Source: JBBDIP01 sp050260675 (GTDB taxonomy: Bacteria > Bacillota > Sulfobacillia > Fermentithermobacillales > Fermentithermobacillaceae). Taken from it: a stretch of 64,000 bases of DNA. Below the pieces are notes generated by a model. The model was not told the DNA's origin, did not search any database, and saw only the letters and a list, made by a program, of their open reading frames with translations. The DNA is taken from NCBI GenBank assembly GCA_050260675.1, contig JBLNCN010000010.1, positions 186,001 to 250,000 on the forward strand. Reading direction: 5' to 3'. The stretch's first letter is position 1; the number at the start of each line of letters is the position of its first letter. The position numbers and the translations under genes are program-made. Below, one piece after another: positions 19,247 to 27,702 of the stretch.

Positions 19247-19648
19247 ATGGCCAATGAGGTAGTAGGCAACTGCCCGGTCTGCGGGTCCAATCTTGAGGTC
19301 ACCGAGATCCAATGCCCGTCGTGCCACACGAAGCTGGTGGGCCACTTCGACCTCTGCAAGTTCTGCAAGCTCCCCCCCGAACAGAGGGCGTTTGCGGAAG
19401 TATTCATCAAGAACAGGGGCAACATCCGCGAGGTCGAGAAGGAACTCGGAATCTCCTACCCAACAGTGAGAGGCCGGCTTGAGGGCCTCATTAGGGCGTT
19501 AGGCTATGCCGTGTCCGCCGACGAAGATGAAGGCCGACTTGAAGCCACACGGGCGCTTCAGCGGAAGGATATCATCGACAGGCTGGGAAAGGGCGAGCTG
19601 AGCGCTCAGGAAGCCGCAAGGTTACTCAAGAACCTGTCCTCGAAGTAA
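19247..19648 (+). CDS. DUF2089 family regulator with zinc ribbon, HTH and SHOCT-like C-terminus
   Basis: The 133-residue protein starts at ATG 19247 (GGAAGGTGA). Residues about 9-45 hold two CxxC pairs (CPVCGSN, CPSCHTK) plus CKFCKL, a zinc-ribbon region. Residues about 50-90 form an HTH (NRGNIREVEKELGISYPTVRGRL) typical of DUF2089, a family read as a transcription regulator. The last 28 residues (KDIIDRLGKGELSAQEAARLL) match a short helical motif that also opens the next two proteins. The strong promoter and gene order suggest it heads a three-gene envelope module. The exact DNA target is unknown; autoregulation is an inference. Confidence 0.85.
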   Translation: MANEVVGNCPVCGSNLEVTEIQCPSCHTKLVGHFDLCKFCKLPPEQRAFAEVFIKNRGNIREVEKELGISYPTVRGRLEGLIRALGYAVSADEDEGRLEATRALQRKDIIDRLGKGELSAQEAARLLKNLSSK

Positions 19649-19758
19649 ACGCGGGAAACCCTTCGCTGCGACTTCCGGCGGCGAGGTTATCCATACGGGC
19701 TGCCCAGGCTGGGGATAAGAGGCCAATACAAGGGTAGGCCGGTAAGGGGGAACGTGAA

Positions 19759-21033
19759 GTGTCCAAGGAAGAGAAGATGATGATCCTGCAGATGGTGTCC
19801 GACGGCAAAATCACGCCGGAGCAAGGAGCCGAGCTTCTCCGGGCTATAGGCGAGTCCAAGCCGGAGGCTCCTCCCGCGCCGAAGGCCGCGCCGGGTCCGG
19901 TGCCTGCACCGGCTCCGTCGTCTCCGAAGCTGACGGTGACCTCAAAGGAAGGCCCCAAGACCGCCGAAGAGATCAGCCAGAGCATCCAGAAGACCGTTGA
20001 GGCCGCTACTCGGCGCGCGGAAGAGTTCGCTCAGAAGGCTGCATCTTCCGCCGAGGAATGGGCCTCGAAGTTCTCCAGGCATGCCGAGGAGATCGCGCAG
20101 CGCGCCTCAAGCGAGGGGGAGAACATCGGGAAGGTGCTGGGAGAGAGCGGCGCCAACCTCGGAAAGGTGCTTGGCGAGAGCGGCGAGAACATTGGCAAAA
20201 TGATCGCCCGCATCTTCTCCGGAGGCTTTTCCGGAGGCCCGGAGCACGAGTTCCACGAGGAAGTTAGAGGAGAATTGCCCCCCGAGGGCGAGATCCAGGT
20301 CAACCTCTCGACCACCAACGGTCGCATTACGGTTGACACTTGGGACGAGAAGGGCTTTCGTCTGGACGTCCGCAAGAGAGTGAACGCCGCGAGCGAAGAA
20401 GAGGCAAAGGAAGCCACCAAAGACGGCTTTGAGTTCACAGCCGACGGCTTAAGCCTCACCGGCCGCACCAAGGAGACGGGGATGAACCTGCTCCGCAATT
20501 ACTCGATCGGTTTCACCCTGACTCTCCCACGTGACAGGAAAGCAACTCTAAACCTGGCCTCCTCTAACGGGCGGATCACGGTGGGCGGAGTCTCCGGCAC
20601 GCGTCTGCACGCGTCAACCTCCAATGGAAGAGTCGAGGCTGAGGGCTGCAACTTTGAGAGCACGGAACTTGGCAGCGCCAACGGCCGCATAGAGTTTGAA
20701 GGGCACCCTGGAAATCTGGTCGCCGGCACCGCGAACGGCCGCATCACCGCGCGGATCTCGGGCCTGGGCGACTGGAAGCTGAATAGCGCCAACGGACGGA
20801 TAGAGGTGGAAGTCAAGAAGGAGCCCGGTGCCGCCTACGCTGTCGAAGCGTCCACAGTCATGGGCAAGATCGACGTCTCGGGATGGGAGAATGCCGAGGT
20901 GCTCGTCGATGAGACCAGGCAGAAGATGGGAGCGCGCCGGTACCATGCTCAGACGATCGGCTTCGGAGACGCCGCGAGGAAAGCGTCGTTGCGCGCCTCC
21001 ACCACCATGGGCAGGGTAACGGTTACTTTCTAG
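19759..21033 (+). CDS. YvlB/LiaX-like protein: SHOCT-like N-terminus plus DUF4097 repeat domain
   Basis: The 424-residue protein starts at GTG 19759 behind AAGGGGG. Residues 1-32 hold the SHOCT-like motif (ILQMVSDGKITPEQGAELL). A Pro/Ala linker follows, then an amphipathic Ala/Glu-rich helix with three copies of a ten-residue unit (GENIGKVLGE type, about 115-148). Residues about 170-424 are a DUF4097 beta-repeat domain with at least six NGRI/NGRV turns (SSNGRITV, SANGRIEF, TANGRITA, SANGRIEV and others). There is no signal peptide. B. subtilis YvlB and enterococcal LiaX, which sense cell-envelope antibiotics, have the same layout. A role in envelope stress is inferred from that. Confidence 0.85.
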   Translation: MSKEEKMMILQMVSDGKITPEQGAELLRAIGESKPEAPPAPKAAPGPVPAPAPSSPKLTVTSKEGPKTAEEISQSIQKTVEAATRRAEEFAQKAASSAEEWASKFSRHAEEIAQRASSEGENIGKVLGESGANLGKVLGESGENIGKMIARIFSGGFSGGPEHEFHEEVRGELPPEGEIQVNLSTTNGRITVDTWDEKGFRLDVRKRVNAASEEEAKEATKDGFEFTADGLSLTGRTKETGMNLLRNYSIGFTLTLPRDRKATLNLASSNGRITVGGVSGTRLHASTSNGRVEAEGCNFESTELGSANGRIEFEGHPGNLVAGTANGRITARISGLGDWKLNSANGRIEVEVKKEPGAAYAVEASTVMGKIDVSGWENAEVLVDETRQKMGARRYHAQTIGFGDAARKASLRASTTMGRVTVTF

Positions 21034-21077
21034 CGCCAAGCGCCGGCCGGGCGACCGCACTGAAGGAGTGAGTCATT

Positions 21078-21461
21078 GTGGAAGAGGAGAGAGTAAGGAT
21101 CCTAGCGATGGTCAAGGAGGGCAAGATCTCTCCCGAAGAGGGCATCAAATTGCTTGAGGCCCTCGAGACCAGCAACGAAGACCAGGTGGAGTCCTCTCAG
21201 GGTAAGGCAAAGTGGTTCCGGGTCCGGGTTACCGACCTGAAGACCAACAAACCTAAGGTCACGGTCAACCTGCCCTTTGGTCTGGTCGATTGGGCTCTTC
21301 GCACCGGTAGCAAGGTCGCCGCTTTCGGCGGCGCTGACCTGAACGGCATGGGGATAAACCTTGAGGAGCTCCGCGCGGCCATCAACTGCGGCCTCAGGGG
21401 CAAGATAGTGGACGTGACCGACGAGGAAAGCGGGCAGCACGTCGAGATCGTAGTCGAGTAG
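21078..21461 (+). CDS. Short YvlB-like protein with SHOCT-like N-terminus
   Basis: The 127-residue protein starts at GTG 21078 behind AAGGAGTGAG. Its first 33 residues (RILAMVKEGKISPEEGIKLL) match the N-terminus of the preceding protein and the C-terminus of the DUF2089 protein. The rest is a small alpha/beta domain (WFRVRVTDLKTNKPKVTVNL, then IVDVTDEESGQHVEIVVE) without membrane helices or cysteine pairs. This second part resembles the middle region of other YvlB-type proteins, so it may be a split-off or adaptor version. A hairpin terminator follows at 21500. Confidence 0.8.
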   Translation: MEEERVRILAMVKEGKISPEEGIKLLEALETSNEDQVESSQGKAKWFRVRVTDLKTNKPKVTVNLPFGLVDWALRTGSKVAAFGGADLNGMGINLEELRAAINCGLRGKIVDVTDEESGQHVEIVVE

Positions 21462-21499
21462 GAAGGCGGCCCTGCGGGGCGCACGGTCCGGTATCGTTG

Positions 21500-21525
21500 A
21501 CGGGAGGCTCAGGAGAGCCTCCCGT
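21500..21525. terminator. Hairpin between the YvlB-like gene and whiA
   Basis: A perfect 11-bp stem (ACGGGAGGCTC / GAGCCTCCCGT, loop AGGA) lies between two convergent genes and includes the whiA stop codon. The plus-strand side is followed by TTTCGT, a weak U-tract. It probably serves both directions. Confidence 0.65.
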
Positions 21526-22399
21526 TTCGTATCTCCTCCGCGATCTCGGCCAGCCGGCGGAACCTATGGTTCACGGCGGATTTTGAAGCTGGGACACTCA
21601 GCGCCTGTCCCAGTTCCTCCATTGACATGTCGGGATTCTCCATCCTGAGCCTTGCCAGTTCTCTCAGCGCCAAGGGCAGCGTGGCGAGGCCCCTCTCCTC
21701 GTCTATGAGGCGGATATCCCGGAGCTGCTTTAGGGAGGCTTCGACGGACCTGCTAACGTTGGCCCGGTCCATGTTCACAAGACGCTGCACCGAACTCTTC
21801 AGCGACTTCTGCGCCCGGACGTTCTCGTAGTCAAGCACCGATTTGTTGGCCCCAACGGCTGTGAGGAAAACTGTTATGTCGTCTCCATCCTTGAGGTAGA
21901 CAACCCAATTGGAGCGCCGGAGCACCAGTCCTGCCCCGAGTCCCTCTTTGGACAGGAGAGACCGCACGAAGAGGGCGTCCTTTTTGGCGGGCAAGGCCAT
22001 TTCAAGATGGTGGGTGCGGATTGGCGAAGATACCGAACCTCTCGCCAGGAACACGCCACGGAGGAATGCTCGCCTGCAGTCAGGGTTACTCCTGATCGCG
22101 TCCAGGGAGGGCTCCGCGGAATCCCCCTGAGCCGGAGGAGGGATCTTGCCTCTGGCCTGGCGTTTCCCGCGTAGCGAAGAACCGATCACAGTGGGCCGAA
22201 CCCCAGACCCTTGCTTCATGAGGTAGAACAGGCGTCGCAGCACGAACGGTTCGGCCGTGAACGTGCCGTCGGCATCTTTGGAACGCGCCGGCAAGAAGCG
22301 GTGAAGAGCCGTGGCCTCCCAATACGCTGCCGAATGGCCGTCTACCGGGACTCGGGCAAGCTCCTCTTTGACTGTGCGCGAAAACGTGTCAAGCTCCAT
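21509..22399 (-). CDS. whiA: Sporulation/division transcription regulator WhiA
   Basis: WhiA is a DNA-binding protein with a LAGLIDADG-like N-terminal fold and a C-terminal HTH. It controls sporulation septation in Streptomyces and affects division in Bacillus. The 296-residue protein starts at ATG 22399, 6 bases after yvcK. The LAGLIDADG-like part shows CRRAFLRGVFLARGSVSSP and HHLEMALP. The HTH region shows MDRANVSRSVEASLKQL and ends in the family phrase KSAVNHRFRRLAEIAEEI. It is last in rapZ-yvcK-whiA, the arrangement seen in B. subtilis, but no crh follows here. Confidence 0.96.
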   Translation of the reverse strand: MELDTFSRTVKEELARVPVDGHSAAYWEATALHRFLPARSKDADGTFTAEPFVLRRLFYLMKQGSGVRPTVIGSSLRGKRQARGKIPPPAQGDSAEPSLDAIRSNPDCRRAFLRGVFLARGSVSSPIRTHHLEMALPAKKDALFVRSLLSKEGLGAGLVLRRSNWVVYLKDGDDITVFLTAVGANKSVLDYENVRAQKSLKSSVQRLVNMDRANVSRSVEASLKQLRDIRLIDEERGLATLPLALRELARLRMENPDMSMEELGQALSVPASKSAVNHRFRRLAEIAEEIRNGRLS

Positions 22400-22405
22400 G
22401 AGGCA

Positions 22406-23398
22406 TCAGGCCCCGTCGACCACGTTGTCCCGGCCTATCCTTCGGGAGCGAGAGGGGGCCACAAACTCCCGTATGGACCTTCCGAGATTGACCGGGTCGT
22501 GGCGAGCCAGGTCTCCTCGAGTGAGGTAGTCGCCGGTTACCGGGACATATCCCCTGGCGTAAAGGGCGCCCTTGTCGACGAGCACCTGGAATCTTCCCTC
22601 CAGTGCATACTTTGCCGCGATGTCCGGGGGAGCGGTCGCGGTGTTGACCAGGACATGGGTAAACAGCCTGCCGGCATGGGTTTCAATTGCCTGGACGTGG
22701 TCCAGGGCGCTGAACCCGTCGGTTTCGCCCGGCTGGGTCATCACGTTGCAGATGTACATTTTGGGTGCGGCTGACTTTAGTATAGCCGCCCGTATGCCCG
22801 GGACCAGGAGGTTAGGGATGACCGAGGTGTACAGGCTGCCCGGACCTATGATGATGCCGTCTGCTGCCTCGATCTGCCTGACGGCCTCATCGAGAGCCGG
22901 CGGGTCGACGGGGTCGAGGCGCAAGCGCTTTATCCGTTTTTTGGCCAATGGGATTGCGTACTCCCCCACAACCGTGGTGCCGTCCTCCATATCGGCGCAA
23001 AGCTTTACATCGCAAAGCGTGGCCGGTAGGACCGTTCCGGTGACCGCCAGTATGCGGGACATCGTCCGCACCGCCAGCTGGAAGTCGCCGGTCATTTCGG
23101 TCATGGCCGCCAGGAACAGGTTTCCGAAATTGTGGCCCGACAGCACGCCCTTCTCAAAGCGGTGATTGAACAGGGCCGCCATATCCGGTTCAGCCTCAGC
23201 CAGGGCAAGTATGCAGTTGCGGATATCGCCCGGGGGAAGCATCCCCATCTCCTTGCGGAGCCGGCCCGAGCTGCCTCCGTCGTCAGCCACAGTGACGATG
23301 GCCGTCAGCTCGCAGCCCTCTGTCTTTAGCCCGCGGAGGACGCTGGCTAGGCCGGTGCCTCCGCCCACGGCCACGATCTTTGGTATTGGCTTCCTCAC
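22406..23398 (-). CDS. yvcK: Gluconeogenesis factor YvcK (CofD-like, UDP-sugar binding)
   Basis: YvcK proteins bind UDP-activated sugars and tune carbon flow and cell-wall synthesis; they have a CofD-like Rossmann fold. GTG 23398 overlaps the rapZ stop by four bases; length is 330 residues. Hallmarks: KIVAVGGGTGLASVLRGLK at the N-terminus, VADDGGSSGRLRKEMGMLPPGDIRNC, GHNFGNLFLAAMTE, and IIGPGSLYTSVIPNLLV. Its neighbours rapZ and whiA, and the cupin phosphoglucose isomerase upstream in the same strand cluster, support a link to hexose-phosphate metabolism. Confidence 0.96.
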   Translation of the reverse strand: MRKPIPKIVAVGGGTGLASVLRGLKTEGCELTAIVTVADDGGSSGRLRKEMGMLPPGDIRNCILALAEAEPDMAALFNHRFEKGVLSGHNFGNLFLAAMTEMTGDFQLAVRTMSRILAVTGTVLPATLCDVKLCADMEDGTTVVGEYAIPLAKKRIKRLRLDPVDPPALDEAVRQIEAADGIIIGPGSLYTSVIPNLLVPGIRAAILKSAAPKMYICNVMTQPGETDGFSALDHVQAIETHAGRLFTHVLVNTATAPPDIAAKYALEGRFQVLVDKGALYARGYVPVTGDYLTRGDLARHDPVNLGRSIREFVAPSRSRRIGRDNVVDGA

Positions 23399-24288
23399 TT
23401 TTCGAGACCTCCGGATTCGCCACGCTCGATATCTCTGTGTTCCACCACAACCGTATGCTCCTTAGACTCAAGGTGAGTCCGAAGCGCTTCGCCTATCGCA
23501 ACGGAGCGGTGGCGCCCGCCGGTGCAACCGACGGCAATAGTGAGATGGCTCTTTCCTTCCTCGACGTAATGCGGCAGCAAAAAGTCCACGAATTTGGACA
23601 TTCTTGAGAAGAAACTCCTGGTGATAGGCGATTTCGAGAGGTACGAGGCGACCCGGGAGTCCAATCCGGAGAGAGGCCGAAGATCCGGCACGTAGAACGG
23701 GTTCGGCAGGAACCGCACGTCGAACACCAGATCGGCGTCAATGGGCAGCCCGTGTTTGAACCCAAAAGTCACAATTGTGACCAGAAGCTTCTGCGATTTC
23801 ACCTTGCTGGTGAACACGCCGACAAGCTGTTTGCGCAACTCCGCCGGCGAGAGGTTGGAGGTGTCGACGATGATGCTCGCTTGTCCCCTTAGGTCCGCCA
23901 GAATCGACCGCTCTTCGTGAATCCCCTCGAGTATGCTTCCCTGGGGGGAGAGGGGATGGCGGCGGCGCGTTTCCTTGTAGCGCCTGACCAAAGTATCATC
24001 GTCGGCCTCCAGGAACAGCACCACAGGTTTGATCTCGTTCTCCATGATTGAGGCAAGGGCCGAAGAAAGGTCATCGAAGAACTCTCTGCCGCGTACATCT
24101 ACTCCCAGCGCGATCTTGGAGATCGGTTCCCGCAGACCCGTGCAAAGGTCGATGAAGGTGGCGATGAGCGCGGGAGGGAGATTGTCAACGCAGAAGTAAC
24201 CAAGGTCCTCCAGCGTCTTGAGCGCCTGTGACTTTCCGGCGCCGGAGACGCCCGTAACGATAACTACATCCTGGCCGGTGCTCTCCAC
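23395..24288 (-). CDS. rapZ: RNase adapter / nucleotide-binding protein RapZ (YvcJ)
   Basis: RapZ is a P-loop protein. In E. coli it steers decay of the GlmZ small RNA and so sets GlmS level; in Bacillota the partner RNA is unknown. The 297-residue protein shows Walker A GVSGAGKSQ near residue 14, LEDLGYFCVDNLPP, FLEADDDTLVRRYKETRRRHPL, and the C-terminal FGFKHGLPIDADLVFDVRFLPNP and CTGGRHRSVAIGEAL. It is 18 bases downstream of the cupin isomerase and overlaps yvcK. In this genome glmS has its own ribozyme, so glmS control by RapZ is not implied. Confidence 0.96.
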   Translation of the reverse strand: MESTGQDVVIVTGVSGAGKSQALKTLEDLGYFCVDNLPPALIATFIDLCTGLREPISKIALGVDVRGREFFDDLSSALASIMENEIKPVVLFLEADDDTLVRRYKETRRRHPLSPQGSILEGIHEERSILADLRGQASIIVDTSNLSPAELRKQLVGVFTSKVKSQKLLVTIVTFGFKHGLPIDADLVFDVRFLPNPFYVPDLRPLSGLDSRVASYLSKSPITRSFFSRMSKFVDFLLPHYVEEGKSHLTIAVGCTGGRHRSVAIGEALRTHLESKEHTVVVEHRDIERGESGGLEK

Positions 24289-24306
24289 TCCTTGCGCCCC
24301 CCGTCG

Positions 24307-25125
24307 TCAGTCTATCGAGCGCACCCCCAGTGACTCCCACAAGCCTTCTTGAAGGTTGGGCTTACGGAGGAACGATAGGTCCGCGCCTGCTCTCCACGCC
24401 GAGTACATGCTCTCCCCGCGCTTAAGGCCCAGTTCAGGATAGTCGGACCTGGTCCACAGCCTTGGTTTGGGATGTGACCCGTAGCTGTCGTTCGGCATAA
24501 AGATGCTCTCGCCTTTGTATTCAACGTCGTAGAAACAGAGACCTTTTCGCAGCCTGACCGGGTCGTAGACCGACTGGAACTCACCGGCGATGAAGTTGGC
24601 CATGACAAGCGGCTCATCGCCGGGGTTGGTCGTGACGTGACCGTAGAAAGGCGGGATCAACAGTATGTCCCCCGCCGAGAAGTCCGCCACCACGAAATCC
24701 GAGACTTCGCCCGAGATCTCTCCGCCTTTCTGCAGGAGGAAGTGAGCCTTGCCCTTCAGCACCTGGTAGACCTCAGGATAGGTCCATGGCTGTCCCGGTA
24801 CACGCGGGTGATAGTGACCCACGGTCTTCACATACTCGGAACCTATCGTACCTGGGAAAATGACGGTTATGTCATAGCGGATGCCCTGGCTCTCCATGGC
24901 CCACCGGTCCTTCTCGAAGCCAGTTCCGCGGTACATCGCGTAGAGCACGGATGGGCCTTCCTCTCCAGGGTAAAGGAGCACCGAAGACGCATCCTCCAAC
25001 CTGCGGAGGGAGGCGGTGGGTGCCATGACGCCCGGGCCAAACCGCAGCGATCCGTCTTGATCCAGGTAGACAGGGAAACCGGCCAGGTCCGCTATGGATG
25101 CCGGCGCAACGGAATTGTCTGCCAA
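24307..25125 (-). CDS. Glucose-6-phosphate isomerase, cupin (archaeal) type
   Basis: This metal-dependent cupin interconverts glucose-6-phosphate and fructose-6-phosphate. It is unrelated in fold to the usual bacterial Pgi. The 272-residue protein begins at TTG 25125 behind GGGTGA. The cupin metal site is visible in VGHYHPRVPGQPWTYPEVYQ (His-x-His, Glu) around residues 96-115, with the later histidine in IPPFYGHVTTNPGDEPLVMA. Flanking phrases GTIGSEYVKT and YRGTGFEKD fit PF06560. Such enzymes are known from Thermococcales and a few bacteria. Its place just before rapZ-yvcK suggests it works with sugar-phosphate sensing. Confidence 0.88.
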   Translation of the reverse strand: MADNSVAPASIADLAGFPVYLDQDGSLRFGPGVMAPTASLRRLEDASSVLLYPGEEGPSVLYAMYRGTGFEKDRWAMESQGIRYDITVIFPGTIGSEYVKTVGHYHPRVPGQPWTYPEVYQVLKGKAHFLLQKGGEISGEVSDFVVADFSAGDILLIPPFYGHVTTNPGDEPLVMANFIAGEFQSVYDPVRLRKGLCFYDVEYKGESIFMPNDSYGSHPKPRLWTRSDYPELGLKRGESMYSAWRAGADLSFLRKPNLQEGLWESLGVRSID

Positions 25126-25131
25126 AGGTTG

Positions 25132-25698
25132 TCACCCTACTTTCGCGTTCGTGTGCAGGGGTTTGCAGATGAGCTCCAGGACCTCCGTGTCGAATACGGT
25201 CTTGGAGTGTGAAGGCACAATGACCAACGCCGTATCGGCGCCTCCTCCCGAGCCACCAACCGAGATGACCGGCTTCCCGAAGGGGATCAGGCCTGCGTCA
25301 AGCGCCATCACCGCTATCTCGATAGCCACTTTGGTCCCCTGCGAGAACATGCGTAGCGCGGCAGACATGACCCCGCCCGTATACAGGCCGCCCTGCTGCT
25401 GGGTGACCGCTCTTTCGACGTTTCCGAAGAGGTGCGTGGTTGTAAGGACTTCTGCTCCCGCCTGCTTCAGCTCGCTGCGCACTGCCGGCCCCATCTCGTC
25501 CATGCCCGGCTCCCGAAAGCCGATCTGGTGGGTCACGCAAACGACGTTTAGGCCCTTGCCCAGGAAATGACGGGCGGTGAATCCAGTGTTGGATGCGACC
25601 ACCACATGGTCAATTCCGAGCTCCTTCGCCCTCTCTATCGCCAAACGCGCCGTCTCCGCCGTGTTTTCCCTGCCGCGCTTGCTAAAGTACACTGTCAC
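25132..25698 (-). CDS. Stand-alone pyruvate kinase C-terminal (alpha/beta) domain protein
   Basis: The 188-residue protein starts at GTG 25698 behind GGGAGGG. It is entirely the PK_C fold that in pyruvate kinase carries the allosteric site: AETARLAIERAKELGIDHVVVASNTGFTA, then VVCVTHQIGFREPG, and at the end VISVGGSGGGADTALVIVP. No catalytic barrel is present nearby. Such single-domain proteins are common in archaea and clostridia and have no proven role; they may bind small phosphorylated effectors. The stop is 6 bases before the cupin isomerase start, so the two are co-translated. Confidence 0.88.
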   Translation of the reverse strand: MTVYFSKRGRENTAETARLAIERAKELGIDHVVVASNTGFTARHFLGKGLNVVCVTHQIGFREPGMDEMGPAVRSELKQAGAEVLTTTHLFGNVERAVTQQQGGLYTGGVMSAALRMFSQGTKVAIEIAVMALDAGLIPFGKPVISVGGSGGGADTALVIVPSHSKTVFDTEVLELICKPLHTNAKVG

Positions 25699-25745
25699 GA
25701 GAGATCCCTCCCGGGTTCGTAAATGGTTGTCTCTACCAGCATACC

Positions 25746-27683
25746 CTATCCGGGCTTTGACTCAAGCCCGGTTTTGGGCTGAAGCAGCCCACGCTCGCGG
25801 TGCAGTTCGCGGATGTCCCAATGGCGTTTTTCGTATATCTGGAAGGCCCTGCGCTCCATGAACGTTGCCTGCTGGGTGTCTCCCATCTCGTTGTACAGGT
25901 CCGACAGCCACAGCGCCGCAAGGGCAAGTTCCCGCTCTGCCTCTTCTCGCTGGAAGATATCCACGGCTTTGCGCCCGTCATCGACGGCCTGCTCCCGCCT
26001 ACCCCGTGCTCGGCCGATGCATCCCCGGATGAGGCTGGCCCAAGCCTTCTGCAATGCCGACTTCTCCTCAAGGACGGGTTCCGCCGATGATACGCCGGCT
26101 GCTGCATCCTCGAACCTACCCTCGCGTAAGGCTACCTTTGCCAGTTCGATACCTGTATGAGCTGAGTACAGGTTCATGTCCAGGTCCTGGTAGGCTTCTT
26201 GTGCTTTCCGCAAGTACTCGGCAGCCGAAATCTGGTCATCCTCCCTATACATGAGCATGCCCATGCTTTGCCATACCCAGGCCATGTGGAGTTTCGATCC
26301 CTCCGACCTAGTCAATGCCTGTTCCAGGTGTGTTTTTGCGCTCTTCCAGTTCCTCCGCCGGAACTCCACCAAGCCAAGCCCCATGGGTATCATGATGCCC
26401 AGGGTGCCGACATCTTGCTCGCTCCTACCTGCAGACCAGCGCCGAGCCTCGCGTATGGTGTTTTCCGCTTCGTCCATCCTCTCTGCCTCAAGGAGCGTGG
26501 ATATTAGGTTGCCGAAAAGAATCCCGCGCGTCAGATCATCCAAGTCAGTTACCTTGAGCCCTCTGCGATACCAATCAATCCCCGCATCCGGATCATGCTG
26601 TCCCATCATGTACCCCATCATGATGCACACGTACGCGACAGACCGGGGTTTTCCCATCTCCTGTATGATCCTGCAGGCGTAGCTTCCGAACTCATTCGCC
26701 TCTTCGAAGTTTCCTGCAGCACCCAGGCATTTTGCTGCTTCTGCCAGACAATTGGCCCTGCCAGTCGTGTCGTTCAGGAGCCCGCAGAGAATCGATGACC
26801 TGTGCCATGTTTCGCCGGCTTCTCTCCAAAGACTGAGCGACTCGAGAAGTTTCGCGGCCTTGCTGAATCGCTCCAGGGCCTCCTTGTTCTTGCCGGCCCT
26901 TAGAAAATGCTCCGCAACAGCTCGTTCAAAAAAGGGACCCTCGTCTGGGAGAGCCGCCATAGCCAGCGCTAGCGACAAGTGAATATCCTTCAACTTAGCG
27001 AGCGTGTAGAGTGAGGAAGCCTGGATGTGCGGCCCAAGAGGGCTGGACCGGCGAATCCCGGAATCATCCCTTACCTTTAGTACCGACTTGGCTACAAGAC
27101 GCTGAGTGATGGTTTCAAAGTCATCCTTGGTCATGGATGACGCAGACATGACCCACTCGAGACGAGCATCATCCCCGGCAAGAGAGTAGAGAGCCAGTAG
27201 AGATAGCTCATCATTATCGAGGGGAGCCGCCGACGCAGTGGGTTCGATACGGACGGCAGGGGATCTAGCCAAATCCGTCAACACGGTCCTAAGATAGGTC
27301 CTCAGCACCCGCGATTCTTTGTCGTTCAGACTTGACAATGCAATGTAGAAGGATGAGCGGATCTGGGTCAAGTTGGTGGTCGACAAGAAGGTCTCAAGCA
27401 GTTCGGCGGTCTCCTTGCGATCCGGATCCTCGCCGAACACAGGCGCCTCCTCAGATGAGGCCGCTGCCCTAAGATCCTCGGAGTATAGCTGGGAGAGGCT
27501 GAGGTTCAGGTATGATGCTATCCGGTCTTTGTATTCATCATTGAGGTTCTTCCTGAGGCCGTTGAGGACAAGAGATAGATACGACTCCGAGAGACCGATC
27601 TTCTCGGCTAGGTCCTTGATCCGGATGTTGCGTTGCGCCAGGATGGTCTTGACGTTCTGGCAGAAGATCTCGACCGACGCCAC
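25746..27683 (-). CDS. XRE-type HTH regulator with TPR domain (RRNPP-like)
   Basis: The 645-residue protein starts at GTG 27683 behind AGGTGAGGGG. Residues about 5-65 form a Cro/C1-type HTH (QRNIRIKDLAEKIGLSESYL, then SLVLNGLRKN). Residues about 230-620 are helical repeats of the TPR type: many 34-residue units with A/Y/G spacing, for example FLRAGKNKEALERFSKAAKL, AYVCIMMGYMMGQHDPDAGI and AEYLRKAQEAYQDLD. HTH followed by TPR is the layout of the RRNPP regulators (Rap, Rgg, PlcR, PrgX) that bind short secreted peptides. Immediately upstream lies a tiny exported peptide gene on the same strand, separated by a terminator. Downstream are the sugar-phosphate genes. Confidence 0.88.
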   Translation of the reverse strand: MASVEIFCQNVKTILAQRNIRIKDLAEKIGLSESYLSLVLNGLRKNLNDEYKDRIASYLNLSLSQLYSEDLRAAASSEEAPVFGEDPDRKETAELLETFLSTTNLTQIRSSFYIALSSLNDKESRVLRTYLRTVLTDLARSPAVRIEPTASAAPLDNDELSLLALYSLAGDDARLEWVMSASSMTKDDFETITQRLVAKSVLKVRDDSGIRRSSPLGPHIQASSLYTLAKLKDIHLSLALAMAALPDEGPFFERAVAEHFLRAGKNKEALERFSKAAKLLESLSLWREAGETWHRSSILCGLLNDTTGRANCLAEAAKCLGAAGNFEEANEFGSYACRIIQEMGKPRSVAYVCIMMGYMMGQHDPDAGIDWYRRGLKVTDLDDLTRGILFGNLISTLLEAERMDEAENTIREARRWSAGRSEQDVGTLGIMIPMGLGLVEFRRRNWKSAKTHLEQALTRSEGSKLHMAWVWQSMGMLMYREDDQISAAEYLRKAQEAYQDLDMNLYSAHTGIELAKVALREGRFEDAAAGVSSAEPVLEEKSALQKAWASLIRGCIGRARGRREQAVDDGRKAVDIFQREEAERELALAALWLSDLYNEMGDTQQATFMERRAFQIYEKRHWDIRELHRERGLLQPKTGLESKPG

Positions 27684-27702
27684 AGGTTGAGCCCCTCACC
27701 TT

